A DNA stretch of 64,000 bases from the NCBI GenBank assembly GCA_949293555.1, contig CASFDV010000002.1, forward strand, positions 447,477 through 511,476, in the 5' to 3' direction. The notes below the pieces were generated by a model that worked only from the letters and a program-made list of their open reading frames with translations, made no database searches and was not told where the DNA came from. A program made the position numbers and the translations under genes. Within the stretch, counting starts at the first letter, position 1; each line of letters opens with the position of its first letter. This DNA is from an uncultured Bacillota bacterium (GTDB lineage Bacteria; Bacillota_I; Bacilli_A; RFN20; CAG-826). Positions 11,149 to 19,821 of the stretch are shown here, in pieces.

Positions 11149-12300
11149 TTACCGCCTCCGGAGGCTGAGGAGATAGCCCCTCCCGTCCTCGCCGCTCACC
11201 TTCTCTTTCCGGAAGGAAAGCCAGAGCCTCGTCCATTCTCTTCCTGGGGATTTGAGAGGTCTTGAAAGCCTTGCCTTGTCCTTGCCCTCGAGGATGCCGT
11301 TCAGCTCTTTCCTCGGCCTGTCCTGGAGGATTAGGAGGCGTCCGTTCTCCCGGAGGAGGTCCTTCGCTTTCCTTCTGAACGCCCGGGTGTCGAGGAAGTG
11401 GGGGTAGGAGTCAAGGAGGACGATGACGTCGTAGGGCTCCTTGTCCTCGTAGGCAAGGAAGTCGGCGACCTCGTAAAGGGATTCATGCGTGGGATCCTTC
11501 GCCCGCGCCCTTTCGACCATGCGGAGGGAGACGTCGATCGCATGGACGTCGTAGCCTTGGGCGAGGAGGATTCTCGCCAATGCCCCGTCCCCGCATCCGA
11601 CCTCGAGGATCCGCTCCTCCTTCCGGAGGGCGCATTTCTCAAGAAGGCGCATGATCTCCGCTTTCTGGGCGGTCGTCTTCTCGGGATAGGAAAGGGCCGC
11701 CCCGTTGAAGTATTCGGCCTCTCTTCTTGCAAGCGCCTTTCCTTCGAGATAAGGAAGGAAGGAGCGGTCCTCGCTCCTTAGGAATCCCGTCTCCGTGAGG
11801 GCGGCAAGAAGCGCCGGCACCACGGTGAACTGGATGAGGAGCCCCGGCCAGGCGGTGACGAAGTAGGTCGTGAAGAAGAGGGCGAACCCATAGGCATCCC
11901 CCCTTCCCGTATAAAGGGCGAGGTCGTAGATCCCCTTCCCGCATTTCCCGATGAGGAGGGCGAGGACGAGGGTTAGGTATATGTCCAGGAGATACACCTT
12001 CGTCTTAATCACCTTGTAGAACACCCCGGAGAAAAAGCCGTAGAGCCCGATCTCTAGGACCATCCCCGGCATCATCGCCAGCGCGGGCATCCCGGTGAGG
12101 AGCGAGCTCAATAGAGGGGACATCGCCCCTACGAAGAGCCCCCAGAGAGGCCCGAGCATGAATCCCGCGATCAGCGCGGGGATATGCATGGGGAGGAACA
12201 CCTGCCCCGCGTTCGGGATCCCGTGGAAGGCCATCGGGAGGAGGATTCCGAGGGCGAGGAGGAGGGCGGCTTCCGCCATCTTTCGTACCTGGCTTCTCAT
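11149..12300 (-). CDS. ECF transporter S component fused to a SAM-dependent methyltransferase
   Basis: 383 residues. Residues 1-170 are hydrophobic with about six membrane helices and read like an energy-coupling factor S component (ALGILLPMAFHGIPNAGQVF, then PMHIPALIAGFMLGPLWG); these bind a vitamin or other small molecule and work with the shared EcfAAT module, which is not in this window. Residues about 200-383 form a class I methyltransferase, with motif I ILEVGCGDGALA at 231-242 and the acidic HAIDVS strand end. The two domains lie in one unbroken frame. The ATG at 12300 was chosen because TAGAAT lies 7 bases upstream; the longer frame runs into rpsD. Neither the transported substrate nor the methyl acceptor can be told from the sequence. 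Confidence 0.88.
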   Translation of the reverse strand: MRSQVRKMAEAALLLALGILLPMAFHGIPNAGQVFLPMHIPALIAGFMLGPLWGLFVGAMSPLLSSLLTGMPALAMMPGMVLEIGLYGFFSGVFYKVIKTKVYLLDIYLTLVLALLIGKCGKGIYDLALYTGRGDAYGFALFFTTYFVTAWPGLLIQFTVVPALLAALTETGFLRSEDRSFLPYLEGKALARREAEYFNGAALSYPEKTTAQKAEIMRLLEKCALRKEERILEVGCGDGALARILLAQGYDVHAIDVSLRMVERARAKDPTHESLYEVADFLAYEDKEPYDVIVLLDSYPHFLDTRAFRRKAKDLLRENGRLLILQDRPRKELNGILEGKDKARLSRPLKSPGREWTRLWLSFRKEKVSGEDGRGYLLSLRRR

Positions 12301-12307
12301 GGCGGGA

Positions 12308-12313
12308 ATTCTA
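12308..12313 (-). promoter_or_regulatory. -10 box of the S component-methyltransferase gene, leaderless layout
   Basis: TAGAAT followed by 7 bases and the ATG at 12300. No purine-rich ribosome site is present. Confidence 0.55.
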
Positions 12314-12357
12314 CTCCGCCTGTAAATCCCCCATAGCAGGGGAGAACTGCAAGGATT

Positions 12358-12386
12358 CAGGAAAAGGCCCGCGTTCCCGCGGGCCC
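12358..12386 (-). terminator. Rho-independent terminator of rpsD
   Basis: On the minus strand GGCCCGCG, loop GGAA, CGCGGGCC, then TTTTCC; it lies just after the rpsD stop. Confidence 0.85.
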
Positions 12387-12410
12387 TTCTTCTCGTTCCC
12401 CGGGAGGGAA

Positions 12411-13016
12411 CTACATGAGGCGGTTGTAGTACTCGATGATCTGCGACTCGTTGATCTCGCGCGGAAGCTCGTTCCTCTCGGGGAGGCGGGCGAAGACGCC
12501 CTGGAACTTCTCGGGATCGATCGTGACGAAGGGCGCGATCTGGGGCTTGCCCTCGAGCGACTCCTTGACGACCTTGAGCGAGCCGCCGTCCTTGATGGCG
12601 ACGACGTCGTTCACCGAGCAAAGGTAGCTCGCGATGTCGACCTTCTTCCCGTTCACGGTCACGTGCCCGTGGTTGACGAGCTGCCTCGCGGCCCTCCTCG
12701 TGCGGGCGAAGCCCATGCGGTAGACGAGGTTGTCGAGCCTGCTCTCGAGGATGCGGAAGAAGGCGAGGCCGGTGACGGTCTTCTCCTTCTTCGCGAGGGT
12801 GAAGAGGCGGCGGAACTGCCGCTCGTTCACTCCGTAGAGCTCGCGGAGCTTCTGCTTCTCGAGAAGCTGGGCGCCGTACTCGCTCGGCTTCCTCTTGCGG
12901 TCCTGGCCGTGCTGGCCGGGGCCATAGGGACGCCTCTTGGTCTCATCCCCGGTGCCGAGGATGCTGAAGCCGAAGCGGCGGCTCTTCTTCCAGGTCGAAC
13001 CTGTGTATCTGGACAT
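12411..13016 (-). CDS. rpsD: Small ribosomal subunit protein uS4
   Basis: 201 residues, the usual length for S4, a primary 16S rRNA-binding assembly protein. It begins MSRYTGSTWKKSRRFGFS and carries the S4 RNA-binding motif LDNLVYRMGFARTRRAARQL followed by VNHGHVTVNGKKV. The N-terminal zinc cysteines found in some S4 proteins are absent (C-minus form). The start follows AAGGAGG. The gene is monocistronic, with its own promoter, a roughly 150-base leader and a terminator, as in Bacillus, where S4 controls its own mRNA. Confidence 0.98.
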   Translation of the reverse strand: MSRYTGSTWKKSRRFGFSILGTGDETKRRPYGPGQHGQDRKRKPSEYGAQLLEKQKLRELYGVNERQFRRLFTLAKKEKTVTGLAFFRILESRLDNLVYRMGFARTRRAARQLVNHGHVTVNGKKVDIASYLCSVNDVVAIKDGGSLKVVKESLEGKPQIAPFVTIDPEKFQGVFARLPERNELPREINESQIIEYYNRLM

Positions 13017-13168
13017 ATCTCTTTCCTCCTTCTGTCCACGCCAGAACAAGGGGCCCTCCCCATCCTCCCGGGTGCCGTCCCTTCGCCCGGCGAGCACCGG
13101 GTTACTGATCTTCGCTTCCAGGACGGCGTCAGGCGGAGGCGTGAGGGGCCTGCTCCTTGCGCTCGCGC
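13017..13168 (-). promoter_or_regulatory. rpsD 5' leader, possible S4 autoregulatory element
   Basis: About 150 transcribed bases between the -10 box and the rpsD start carry several self-complementary GC segments (for example CCGGTGCTCGCCGG and GGGAGGATGGGGAGGGCCCC on the minus strand). S4 is known to repress its own mRNA in Bacillus through such a leader. I see the length and pairing potential, but have not matched the sequence to the known fold. Confidence 0.4.
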
Positions 13169-13197
13169 ATTATCCACGCGCGCCCCCGGCTCGTCAA
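13169..13197 (-). promoter_or_regulatory. sigma-A promoter of rpsD
   Basis: On the minus strand TTGACG (13192-13197) and GATAAT (13169-13174) are 17 bases apart. The same -10 hexamer is used in the infC promoter of this window. Confidence 0.8.
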
Positions 13198-13218
13198 CCC
13201 GTCGGTCATGGCCAGTTG

Positions 13219-13895
13219 TTATCGGGCGGCCTGTCTCGAGCTATCCGGCATCCAGGCTTGCTCGAGGGAGGAAGCGACCCGCGACAGGAAGGCGTCTTCT
13301 TCCTCCGCGAGCTCCCGGTCGACGTTGAGGGAAAGTCCCGCATAGCGGAACCAGCCTTCCCATGAGGAGGAGGAAGGCGCGCCCCCCATTTCGAAGAAAA
13401 GCGTTCCCTTGAGGGCAAGGGTCATGCCCTCGTGGACGTAGCAGGCGGAGAAGGAGGGCCGTTCGATGCTGAGGTTCGGGCAGCCTTCGTCGCCATACAG
13501 GGCGTGCGTCAGGAACTCTTGGATCTCGTCTGGCCCGTAAAGCCCCTCGATCGCGCACCCGCAGGAACCCGAGATGGAGAAGCTCTTGCTCCACCCTTCA
13601 GGGCAATCATCCAAGGCCTCGAGACCGGGGGCGAAGGAATATGCCTTGCCGTTGTAGGAAGAGAGAATCCCTGGCAGATCCCCTTTCAAATCGGAGAAAG
13701 ACGTATACACGCTCCGATGAGGGATCCACGTGAGGTCGTCGCTCATCGGATGGGAGGAAGAGGGAGGGGCGCTATGCTGCTTTCCCCCGAGGAAACCGAC
13801 GAAAGAGCCGGCGCGAAAGGCTCGCCCCCGCAGGAGGCGAGGCAAAAGAGAGCGACTCCGCTTACCATCAATGGTTTCAGGCCGGGTTCCTTCAT
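13219..13895 (-). pseudogene. Lipoprotein with a one-base frameshift in a G5 run
   Basis: From ATG 13895 the frame encodes a lipoprotein signal, MKEPGLKPLMVSGVALFCLA then SCGG, and a Ser-rich linker, but stops at 13743. The neighbouring frame is open from just upstream of 13788 to 13219 and encodes the rest (SDDLTWIPHRSVYTSFSDL and on). The frames meet at five consecutive C on the plus strand (13784-13788); one base more or less there joins them into one lipoprotein of about 225 residues. Either the gene is broken, expression is phase-variable, or the base count is wrong. TATAGT lies 6 bases before the ATG and supports this start. The mature domain is not one I recognise. Confidence 0.65.
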
Positions 13896-13901
13896 GCCGG
13901 G

Positions 13902-13907
13902 ACTATA
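13902..13907 (-). promoter_or_regulatory. -10 box of the frameshifted lipoprotein gene, leaderless layout
   Basis: TATAGT, 6 bases, then ATG at 13895. Between this box and the ezrA promoter (13908-14111) I see no gene or clear element. Confidence 0.5.
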
Positions 13908-14111
13908 ACGAATTTTTAAGGTGAGCAGGGCGTACATCTCCCCGTGCAACCATTAGGAAAGCGGCGCCTTATTCTCTCGCTCCCGGCCGGTCCTTCCTTG
14001 CTACGACGATCTGGGCGTTGACCCCTTGCCACGTGGCCCGGGGATCGAGGAACCCGGAAAGGGATGGTGAATCCGAACGTCTCCGCGCCTATGCCCGCGC
14101 CCCCGCATGGA

Positions 14112-14120
14112 TGATACAAT
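14112..14120 (+). promoter_or_regulatory. Extended -10 promoter of ezrA, leaderless layout
   Basis: TGATACAAT (TG, one base, TACAAT) ends 7 bases before the GTG start at 14128. There is no ribosome binding site. Confidence 0.6.
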
Positions 14121-14127
14121 CTAGCCT

Positions 14128-15870
14128 GTGAAGAACCTTGCCATTGTCCTATCCCTCCAGACGGGGGACATCATCCTCATCGCGATCCTCGCCCTCCTGG
14201 CGGTGATCGCCCTCGTGCTCCTCTATTTCCTCTGGTTCCGGAACTACCGGCTGAGGAAGCAGGCCCAGGAGCTATGCGCGACCTACGAGAAGCACCACGC
14301 GATCCTCGAAGGCCAGGTCGCCCAGTACTTCTCCCGCCTCCAGCGCATCGCCCAGCTGAACCTCCACTACCAGGAGGAGGCGAGCGAATGGGAGAGGAAG
14401 CTCCGCTCCTTCCGCGAGAACGTGGACGAGAGGGCCGCCCAGGCGGCCGCCCTCCTTAGCGAGGAGGCGGAGCGCCACGACGCCCGCGCCCTCCGGCAGG
14501 ACCTTCCCGAGAGCCGCCGCCTCATCGCCGAGCACGCCTCGGGGGTGAACGAGCTCTACCAGGCGCTCCACAAGAAGCTCGAGAGGGAGGAGGAATGCCG
14601 CGCCCTCCTCGTCGACGCCCGCGCCGCCCTCCGGGACGTCAAGCAGTCCTTCTACCGCCAGAAGGAGGCGATGGCCCTCCTCGTCCCTCCCTTCGAGTCG
14701 GTGTTCCGCCGGCTCGAGGACCTTCTTTCCGAATGCGAGGAGAAGGTCGAGGGGGCCGACTACGAAAGCGCGGGGGAGACGCTCCGGAAGGAAGTCCACC
14801 CCGTCGTGGACGCCATCCGGAAGGCGCTCCCGACCCTTCCTTCCCTTTCCCTCGAGATCACGAGGCTCCTCCCGGAGAAGCTCGGGAACCTCGAGGACCT
14901 CTTCCGCCGCATGAAGGCGGAGGATTACGCCCTCGACGGGGTCGCCGGGGAGCGCGACATCAAGGAGCTCCACGAGCGCCTCGACGCCCTCAGGGAACGC
15001 CTCGTCTCCCTCGGCTTCCAAGGGCTCCAGGAGGACGCCGAGCACCTCGAGGGCCTCGTCAAGGAGTTCCAGGCGCGCCTGGAAGGCGAGATCGAGGCGA
15101 GAAGGAAGTTCGAAGGCGGCGTGGAAAGCGCCCACCGCCGGGAGCAGCTGATCGCCAAGGAGTTCATCTCCCTCTCCCACAGCCTCCAGGGCGTCCGCGC
15201 GATCTACCTCCTCGGCCAGGAGGAAGAGGACAAGATCAACAACATCCAGAACCTCGTGAGCCAGGCCGCCGCGAGCCGGCGCGTCCTCGACACCTGCGTC
15301 CATAGCGTCCCGCGCCAGCCCTACGGAAGCCTCCTCGAGCGTATGGAGCAGCTCGTGGCGCAGGAGGAGGAGAGCGAGAAGGCCCTCCATGAGTTCCACG
15401 ACTACCTGAGCTCCCTCAAGGAAGATAGCGAGAAAGCCGCGCGCCTCCTCCACGAGGCCTCCGTCCTCCTGGAGGAAAGCGAGTGGCGCGTCGAGGCGCT
15501 CCCGCTCGTCCCGCTCCGCGAGCCCCTCATCAAGGAGGACGAGGAGATCCACGCCCTCCTCGACGAGCTCTCGGCCCTCCTCAGGAACCCGCCCATCGAC
15601 GTAAGGAAGGCGAGCGCACTCCGCGAGGAGGCGGAAAGGAGGGCGCGGGCCCTCCATCAGAAGGCCCGCGAGCTCTTCGACGGGGAGAGGAAGTGCGGGG
15701 CGAGGCTCCTCCTCGCCAACGCCTGGCGGAGCGACAGCCCCGAGATCGAGAACCTCCTCCTCCAGGCCGAGGCCCTCTACCGCAAGGGGGAGTTTTCCGC
15801 CGCCATCGCCCTCATCGAGGAAAGCCAGGGGAAGGCCCTCTTCCGCGAAGGAAGGGGCGGCCCCCGGTGA
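14128..15870 (+). CDS. ezrA: EzrA-like septation ring regulator
   Basis: 580 residues, close to the usual EzrA length. A single N-terminal membrane helix (about residues 9-31, GDIILIAILALLAVIALVLL) is followed by a long charged helical region of spectrin-like coiled coils in the cytoplasm. In Bacilli EzrA binds FtsZ and limits ring formation to mid-cell. Overall architecture and synteny (ezrA, cysteine desulfurase, thiI, as in Bacillus subtilis) support the name better than any short motif does. The start is GTG. Its stop overlaps the next start as GTGA. Confidence 0.85.
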   Translation: MKNLAIVLSLQTGDIILIAILALLAVIALVLLYFLWFRNYRLRKQAQELCATYEKHHAILEGQVAQYFSRLQRIAQLNLHYQEEASEWERKLRSFRENVDERAAQAAALLSEEAERHDARALRQDLPESRRLIAEHASGVNELYQALHKKLEREEECRALLVDARAALRDVKQSFYRQKEAMALLVPPFESVFRRLEDLLSECEEKVEGADYESAGETLRKEVHPVVDAIRKALPTLPSLSLEITRLLPEKLGNLEDLFRRMKAEDYALDGVAGERDIKELHERLDALRERLVSLGFQGLQEDAEHLEGLVKEFQARLEGEIEARRKFEGGVESAHRREQLIAKEFISLSHSLQGVRAIYLLGQEEEDKINNIQNLVSQAAASRRVLDTCVHSVPRQPYGSLLERMEQLVAQEEESEKALHEFHDYLSSLKEDSEKAARLLHEASVLLEESEWRVEALPLVPLREPLIKEDEEIHALLDELSALLRNPPIDVRKASALREEAERRARALHQKARELFDGERKCGARLLLANAWRSDSPEIENLLLQAEALYRKGEFSAAIALIEESQGKALFREGRGGPR

Positions 15871-17009
15871 TCTATTTCGACAGCGCCGCCACCCTCCCCC
15901 TCCGGAAGGAGGCGGGGGAGGCCTATCTTTCGGAATCCCTCGCCCACTTCGGGAACGCGAACAGCCCCCATGCCTTCGGGCGCGAGAGCGCGCGCTCCCT
16001 CGAGCGGGCGCGGAAGGGAATCCTCCGCCTCCTCGGGATCGAGGGCACGCACCGCCTCCTCTTCCTCTCGGGCGCGACGGAGGCGAACAACCTCGCCCTC
16101 AAGGGCGTCGCCCGCGCCTATCGCTCGCGCGGAAAGAGGATCATCTCCTCCTCCGGGGAGCATGAGTCCGTCCTCGAGCCCCTCAAGGCCCTGGCGAAGG
16201 AAGGCTTCGATGTCGTCCTTCTCCCGCTTGATGCGGCGACGGGGACGATCCGCCTCGAGGACCTGGGGGCCGCCCTCGACGAGAGGACGATCCTCGTCTC
16301 CCTCATGGCGGTCAACAACGAGACCGGCGCCATCACCCCCCTCCAGGAAGTCTGCGAGCTCCTCCGGGGCCATCCCAAGTGCTACCTCCATAGCGACTTC
16401 ACCCAGGGGGCCTTCAAGGGGCTTCCCTATCCCTATGGGACCGCCGACCTCCTCTCCATGAGCGCCCATAAGTTCGGGGGCCCCAAGGGGACGGGTTTCC
16501 TCGCCCTCCGGAAGGACGTCCTCCCTTCCCCCCTCATGGAAGGGGGCGGGCAGGAGGAAGGGCTCCGCCCCGGGACGAGCGACGTCCCGTCCGCCCTCGC
16601 CTCATGGAAGGCGCTCGGGCTTGCCAAGGGCGAGGAGAAGGAAGCCATCCGGAGGGCCTCCTCGATCAAGGCGAAGATCCTCGGCTACCTCTCCTCCCGT
16701 CCCGAGGACTTCCTCGTGAACTCCCCGGAGGGGGGGAGCCCCTTCCTCCTCGACTTCTCGCTCCGCCACAAGAAGGCGTCCGTCGTCGAGGAAGCCCTCT
16801 CGCTCCGGGGGATCTACGTCTCGACGACCTCCGCCTGCTCGAGCAGGAGGGACCTCCCGAGCCACGTCCTCCTCGCGATGGGGAGGAAGGAGGAGGAGGC
16901 GAGGAACGCCATCCGCCTCAGCTTCTCGCTCCTGAACGAGGAGGAGGACGCCCCGAAGTTCATCTCCGCCCTCGAGGACATCATGAAGGAGACCATCGAC
17001 TCGCTATGA
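15867..17009 (+). CDS. iscS: Cysteine desulfurase (NifS/IscS family)
   Basis: 380 residues from a GTG start in the 4-base GTGA overlap with ezrA. It removes sulfur from cysteine with PLP and passes it on as a persulfide. Visible features are DSAATLPLRKEA at the N-terminus, SGATEANNLALKG for the cofactor site, the PLP lysine in SAHKFGGPKG, and the persulfide cysteine in TTSACSSRRDLPSHVL. Its position immediately before thiI indicates that it supplies sulfur for tRNA thiolation, as the Bacillus NifZ-ThiI pair does. The symbol could equally be nifZ. Confidence 0.95.
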   Translation: MIYFDSAATLPLRKEAGEAYLSESLAHFGNANSPHAFGRESARSLERARKGILRLLGIEGTHRLLFLSGATEANNLALKGVARAYRSRGKRIISSSGEHESVLEPLKALAKEGFDVVLLPLDAATGTIRLEDLGAALDERTILVSLMAVNNETGAITPLQEVCELLRGHPKCYLHSDFTQGAFKGLPYPYGTADLLSMSAHKFGGPKGTGFLALRKDVLPSPLMEGGGQEEGLRPGTSDVPSALASWKALGLAKGEEKEAIRRASSIKAKILGYLSSRPEDFLVNSPEGGSPFLLDFSLRHKKASVVEEALSLRGIYVSTTSACSSRRDLPSHVLLAMGRKEEEARNAIRLSFSLLNEEEDAPKFISALEDIMKETIDSL

Positions 17010-18211
17010 ACGTATCCCACCTCCTGCTCCACTACGGCGAGCTCTCGACGAAGGGCCTCAACAAGAAGGCTTTCATCCAGCGCCTCGTCCAGAACGTCAA
17101 CCGCGCCCTCAAGGATCCCTTCCCCGGCCTGAAGGCGCGCGGGGATAACGCCCACGCCTACGTCCCCGTCGGGGAGGGGACCGACCTCGGCGCCCTCCTT
17201 TCCCTTCTCCTCAAGATCCCCGGGATCCAGCGGGTCACCCCCGTCCTTTGCGCGGGAAGGAGCCTCGAGGAGCTCCAGGAAGCGGCCCTCCGGGCGATCG
17301 AGGGGGAGGAGTTCCGCACCTTCAAGGTGGAGGTCAGGCGGCCGGACCACAGCTACCCCATGTCCGGCTACGAGGTCGCGCGCGCCCTCGGGGGGACGAT
17401 CCTCCGCGCCAGGAAAGGCGCCAAGGTGGACGTCCATAACCCCGAGAGGACCCTTCTCGTCGAGATCCGCGAGAAGGAATGCTATCTCTCCTGCCGCACC
17501 TACAAGGGCGCCGGAGGCTACCCCGTCGGCTCCGGGGGACGGGCCCTCATGCTTCTTTCCGGGGGGATCGACTCCCCGGTCGCGAGCTACCTCCTCATGA
17601 GGCGGGGCCTCGTCCTCGACTTCCTCCACTTCGCCGCCCCTCCCTACACGAGCGAGGCGGTCCTGGAGAAGCTCGCGGACATCCTCGATGCCCTCGCTCC
17701 CTACCAGGGGAAGGTCCACCTCCACGTGGTCCCCTTCACGAAGGTGCAGCTTTCCATCTACTCGCACGCCGCGGAGCCCTACTGCATCACCCTCCTCCGG
17801 CGGATGATGATGCGGATCGCCCAGGAGTTCGCCGAGCGGAGGGGGCTTCCCGCCCTCGGGACGGGGGAGTCCCTCGGCCAGGTCGCGAGCCAGACCGTCG
17901 AGTCGCTCCGCGCGATCAACGAGGTCGTCTCGCTCCCCGTCCTCCGGCCCTGCCTGGCGATGGACAAGACGGACATCCTGGAGCTTTCCAAGGAGCTCGG
18001 CACCTACGAGATCTCGATCCGGCCCTACGAGGACTGCTGCACCATCTTCAAGCCGAAGAAGCCCAAGACCCGCCCGAAGAGGGAGGAATGCCGCTTCTTC
18101 GAGGGGAAGTGGGACTTCATGAAGGAAATCCAGGAAGCGGTGGACGGCATCGCCTCCTACAAGGTCGAGGAAGGGAGGCTCGTGCCTCTCGGGAAGGAGA
18201 AGACGGAATGA
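17006..18211 (+). CDS. thiI: ThiI tRNA 4-thiouridine synthetase
   Basis: 401 residues in the short Gram-positive form without the C-terminal rhodanese domain. An N-terminal ferredoxin-like/THUMP region (about residues 1-170, with IPGIQRVTPV) binds tRNA; the PP-loop LLSGGIDSPVASYLLMRRG activates uridine 8 with ATP. It starts within an ATGA overlap with the desulfurase gene, so translation of sulfur donor and acceptor is coupled. ThiI also serves thiamine synthesis in some bacteria, but no thiamine genes are near. Confidence 0.96.
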   Translation: MNVSHLLLHYGELSTKGLNKKAFIQRLVQNVNRALKDPFPGLKARGDNAHAYVPVGEGTDLGALLSLLLKIPGIQRVTPVLCAGRSLEELQEAALRAIEGEEFRTFKVEVRRPDHSYPMSGYEVARALGGTILRARKGAKVDVHNPERTLLVEIREKECYLSCRTYKGAGGYPVGSGGRALMLLSGGIDSPVASYLLMRRGLVLDFLHFAAPPYTSEAVLEKLADILDALAPYQGKVHLHVVPFTKVQLSIYSHAAEPYCITLLRRMMMRIAQEFAERRGLPALGTGESLGQVASQTVESLRAINEVVSLPVLRPCLAMDKTDILELSKELGTYEISIRPYEDCCTIFKPKKPKTRPKREECRFFEGKWDFMKEIQEAVDGIASYKVEEGRLVPLGKEKTE

Positions 18212-18582
18212 AAAGGATCGCCCTCATCGCGCACGACCACAAGAAGGCGGAGATGATCGCCTGGGCCTTCGAGAACAAGGAGATACTCGCCCGCCACGAG
18301 CTATCGGGGACGGGCACGACCGCGAAGCTCGTCATGAAGGAGACCGGGCTCAAGGTCCATCCCTATCTCTCCGGCCCCCTGGGCGGGGACCAGCAGATCG
18401 GGGCCGCCATCGCCGAGGGGAGGATCGACGTCTGCGTCTTCTTCTGGGACCCTCTCGAGAGCCAGCCCCACGATCCGGACGTGAAGGCGCTTCTTAGGAT
18501 CGCCGCGGTCTACGACATCCCGATCGCCACCACCAAGACCGGCGCGGAATACCTCATCCATTCGCCTCTCCTCGAGGACTGA
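18208..18582 (+). CDS. mgsA: Methylglyoxal synthase
   Basis: 124 residues. Converts dihydroxyacetone phosphate to methylglyoxal and phosphate, a bypass that releases phosphate when sugar phosphates pile up. Motifs: IALIAHDHKKAEMIAWA at the N-terminus, STGTT-like LSGTGTTAKLV, GPLGGDQQIGA for phosphate binding, and FFWDPLESQPHDPDVKALLR with the catalytic aspartate. It is the last gene of the ezrA unit (ATGA overlap with thiI) and ends at a strong terminator. Confidence 0.97.
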   Translation: MKRIALIAHDHKKAEMIAWAFENKEILARHELSGTGTTAKLVMKETGLKVHPYLSGPLGGDQQIGAAIAEGRIDVCVFFWDPLESQPHDPDVKALLRIAAVYDIPIATTKTGAEYLIHSPLLED

Positions 18583-18601
18583 GGCGCTCGCTTTCCGAGA
18601 A

Positions 18602-18664
18602 TTATCCCTAGGTTTTGCCAGGGATAACGGAAAAGGGACCCGCCCGGAGCGGGTCCCTTTCCCA
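18602..18664. terminator. Bidirectional terminator between mgsA and rplT
   Basis: A 12-bp perfect stem (AAAGGGACCCGC, loop CCGGA, GCGGGTCCCTTT; 18632-18660) has T or A runs on both sides and can stop both converging transcripts. A second perfect 8-bp inverted repeat, TTATCCCT...AGGGATAA, lies just before it at 18602-18627. Confidence 0.85.
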
Positions 18665-18679
18665 ATCGCCTTCCTGGGC

Positions 18680-19051
18680 CTAGGCCCTGGCGGCCTTCGC
18701 CTTCTCGACGAGCGCCTTGAAGGCCTCGGGGTCGCGGATCGCGATCTCGGAGAGCATCTTGCGGTTGATGCCCGTCCCGCCCTTGGTGAGGACGCCGGCC
18801 TTGACGAGGCCGCCCATGAAGGCGCTGTAGCTGATGCCGTTCTGATGGCAGGCCGCGTTGATGCGGCGGATCCAGAGCTTGCGGAAGTTGCTCTTCTCCT
18901 GCTTGCGGCCGATGTAGCTGTACCTCCAGGAGCGGAGGACCTGCTCCTTGGCGGTCTTGAAGAGGAGGTGCTTGGAGCCGAAGTAGCCCTCGGCGGACTT
19001 CAGGATCCTTTTCCTGCGGGCCCTGGTCTGGACACTGTTCTTGACGCGCAT
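18680..19051 (-). CDS. rplT: Large ribosomal subunit protein bL20
   Basis: 123 residues, begins [17 protein letters not shown] and contains the basic helix [20 protein letters not shown] and [19 protein letters not shown] typical of L20, which binds 23S rRNA early in assembly. It is the last gene of infC-rpmI-rplT. In Bacillus L20 represses this operon by binding the leader upstream of infC; the leader here has a candidate element. Confidence 0.98.
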   Translation of the reverse strand: MRVKNSVQTRARRKRILKSAEGYFGSKHLLFKTAKEQVLRSWRYSYIGRKQEKSNFRKLWIRRINAACHQNGISYSAFMGGLVKAGVLTKGGTGINRKMLSEIAIRDPEAFKALVEKAKAARA

Positions 19052-19060
19052 ATCGTTCTC

Positions 19061-19255
19061 CTACTTCTTGTACATTCCCTCGAGGCGGTGCATGTCGCGC
19101 TCGTGGACGAGGGTCCTCTTGCTGAGGTGCTTCCGCTGCTTGCGGGTCTTGTTGGGGGCGAAGTGGCCCATGTAGGCCTTCTTCCGCTTGAGCTTGCCGG
19201 TGCCGGTGACCTTGATCCTCTTGGCGAGGGTCCGGCTGGATTTCATCTTTGCCAT
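19061..19255 (-). CDS. rpmI: Large ribosomal subunit protein bL35
   Basis: 64 residues, MAKMKSSRTLAKRIKVTGTG, then the very basic KLKRKKAYMGHFAPNKTRKQ and RKHLSKRTLV, the L35 signature. The start at 19255 follows GGAGAGAAC; a longer frame runs into infC and is not used. Spacing to rplT is 9 bases. Confidence 0.97.
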   Translation of the reverse strand: MAKMKSSRTLAKRIKVTGTGKLKRKKAYMGHFAPNKTRKQRKHLSKRTLVHERDMHRLEGMYKK

Positions 19256-19272
19256 GTTCTCTCTCCTTGTCG

Positions 19273-19821
19273 CTACTTCTTCTTCGGGCCGATGTTCATC
19301 TTCAGCCACTTGCCTTCCCAGAAGGCAGGCTTCTCGACCTGGCCGATGTCCTGGAGCACTTCCCAGAAGCGCTGGAGGACGGCCTCGCCGATCTCCTTGT
19401 GCGCCATCTGGCGCCCGCGGAAGACGACGCACACCTGGACCTTGCTCCCGTCCTCGAGAAGCTCGCGGGCCTTCCTGGCCTTGGTCTCGATGTCATGCTG
19501 GCCGATCGAGGGGGAGAGCTGGATCTGCCTTAGCTCGTTCCCCTTGTTCCCGCGCTTGGCGGCCCTGTCGGACTTCTGCTTCTCGAAGCGGTACTTCCCG
19601 TAGTCGAGGATCTTGCACACCGGGGGGTTCCCCTGGGGCGCGATGCAGAAGAGGTCGAGGTTGTAGCTCTGGGCGAGGGACAATGCTGCGCGGGAGCTCA
19701 TTACCCCCAGGGATTCCCCGTCCGGCGAGATCACGCGCACCTCCGGGAAGCGGATGTTCTCGTTGATCGGGTCCACGCGCTTTTGCGGCCTTCTCTGGTC
19801 CCTTGGATTGAAGTAAGCGAT
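19273..19821 (-). CDS. infC: Translation initiation factor IF-3, probable ATC start
   Basis: IF-3 binds the 30S subunit and checks start-codon pairing. The body reads DPINENIRFPEVRVISPDGE and GVMSSRAALSLAQSYNLDLF, and ends WLKMNIGPKKK. The first standard start in frame is GTG 19776, immediately before DPINENIR and without a ribosome site. Going upstream in frame, ATC at 19821 lies 9 bases after AAGAAGGAGG and gives an N-terminus (AYFNPRDQRRPQKRV) of normal IF-3 type, total 182 residues. infC is the classic gene that uses a non-standard AUU/AUC/AUA start, which lets IF-3 limit its own synthesis. I therefore favour ATC; the GTG gives 167 residues. Confidence 0.93.
   Translation of the reverse strand: MAYFNPRDQRRPQKRVDPINENIRFPEVRVISPDGESLGVMSSRAALSLAQSYNLDLFCIAPQGNPPVCKILDYGKYRFEKQKSDRAAKRGNKGNELRQIQLSPSIGQHDIETKARKARELLEDGSKVQVCVVFRGRQMAHKEIGEAVLQRFWEVLQDIGQVEKPAFWEGKWLKMNIGPKKK

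Noticed and set aside
13916..14119. 67-codon frame in the gap before ezrA
   Set aside because: No start signal and no codon bias; it spans the ezrA promoter.
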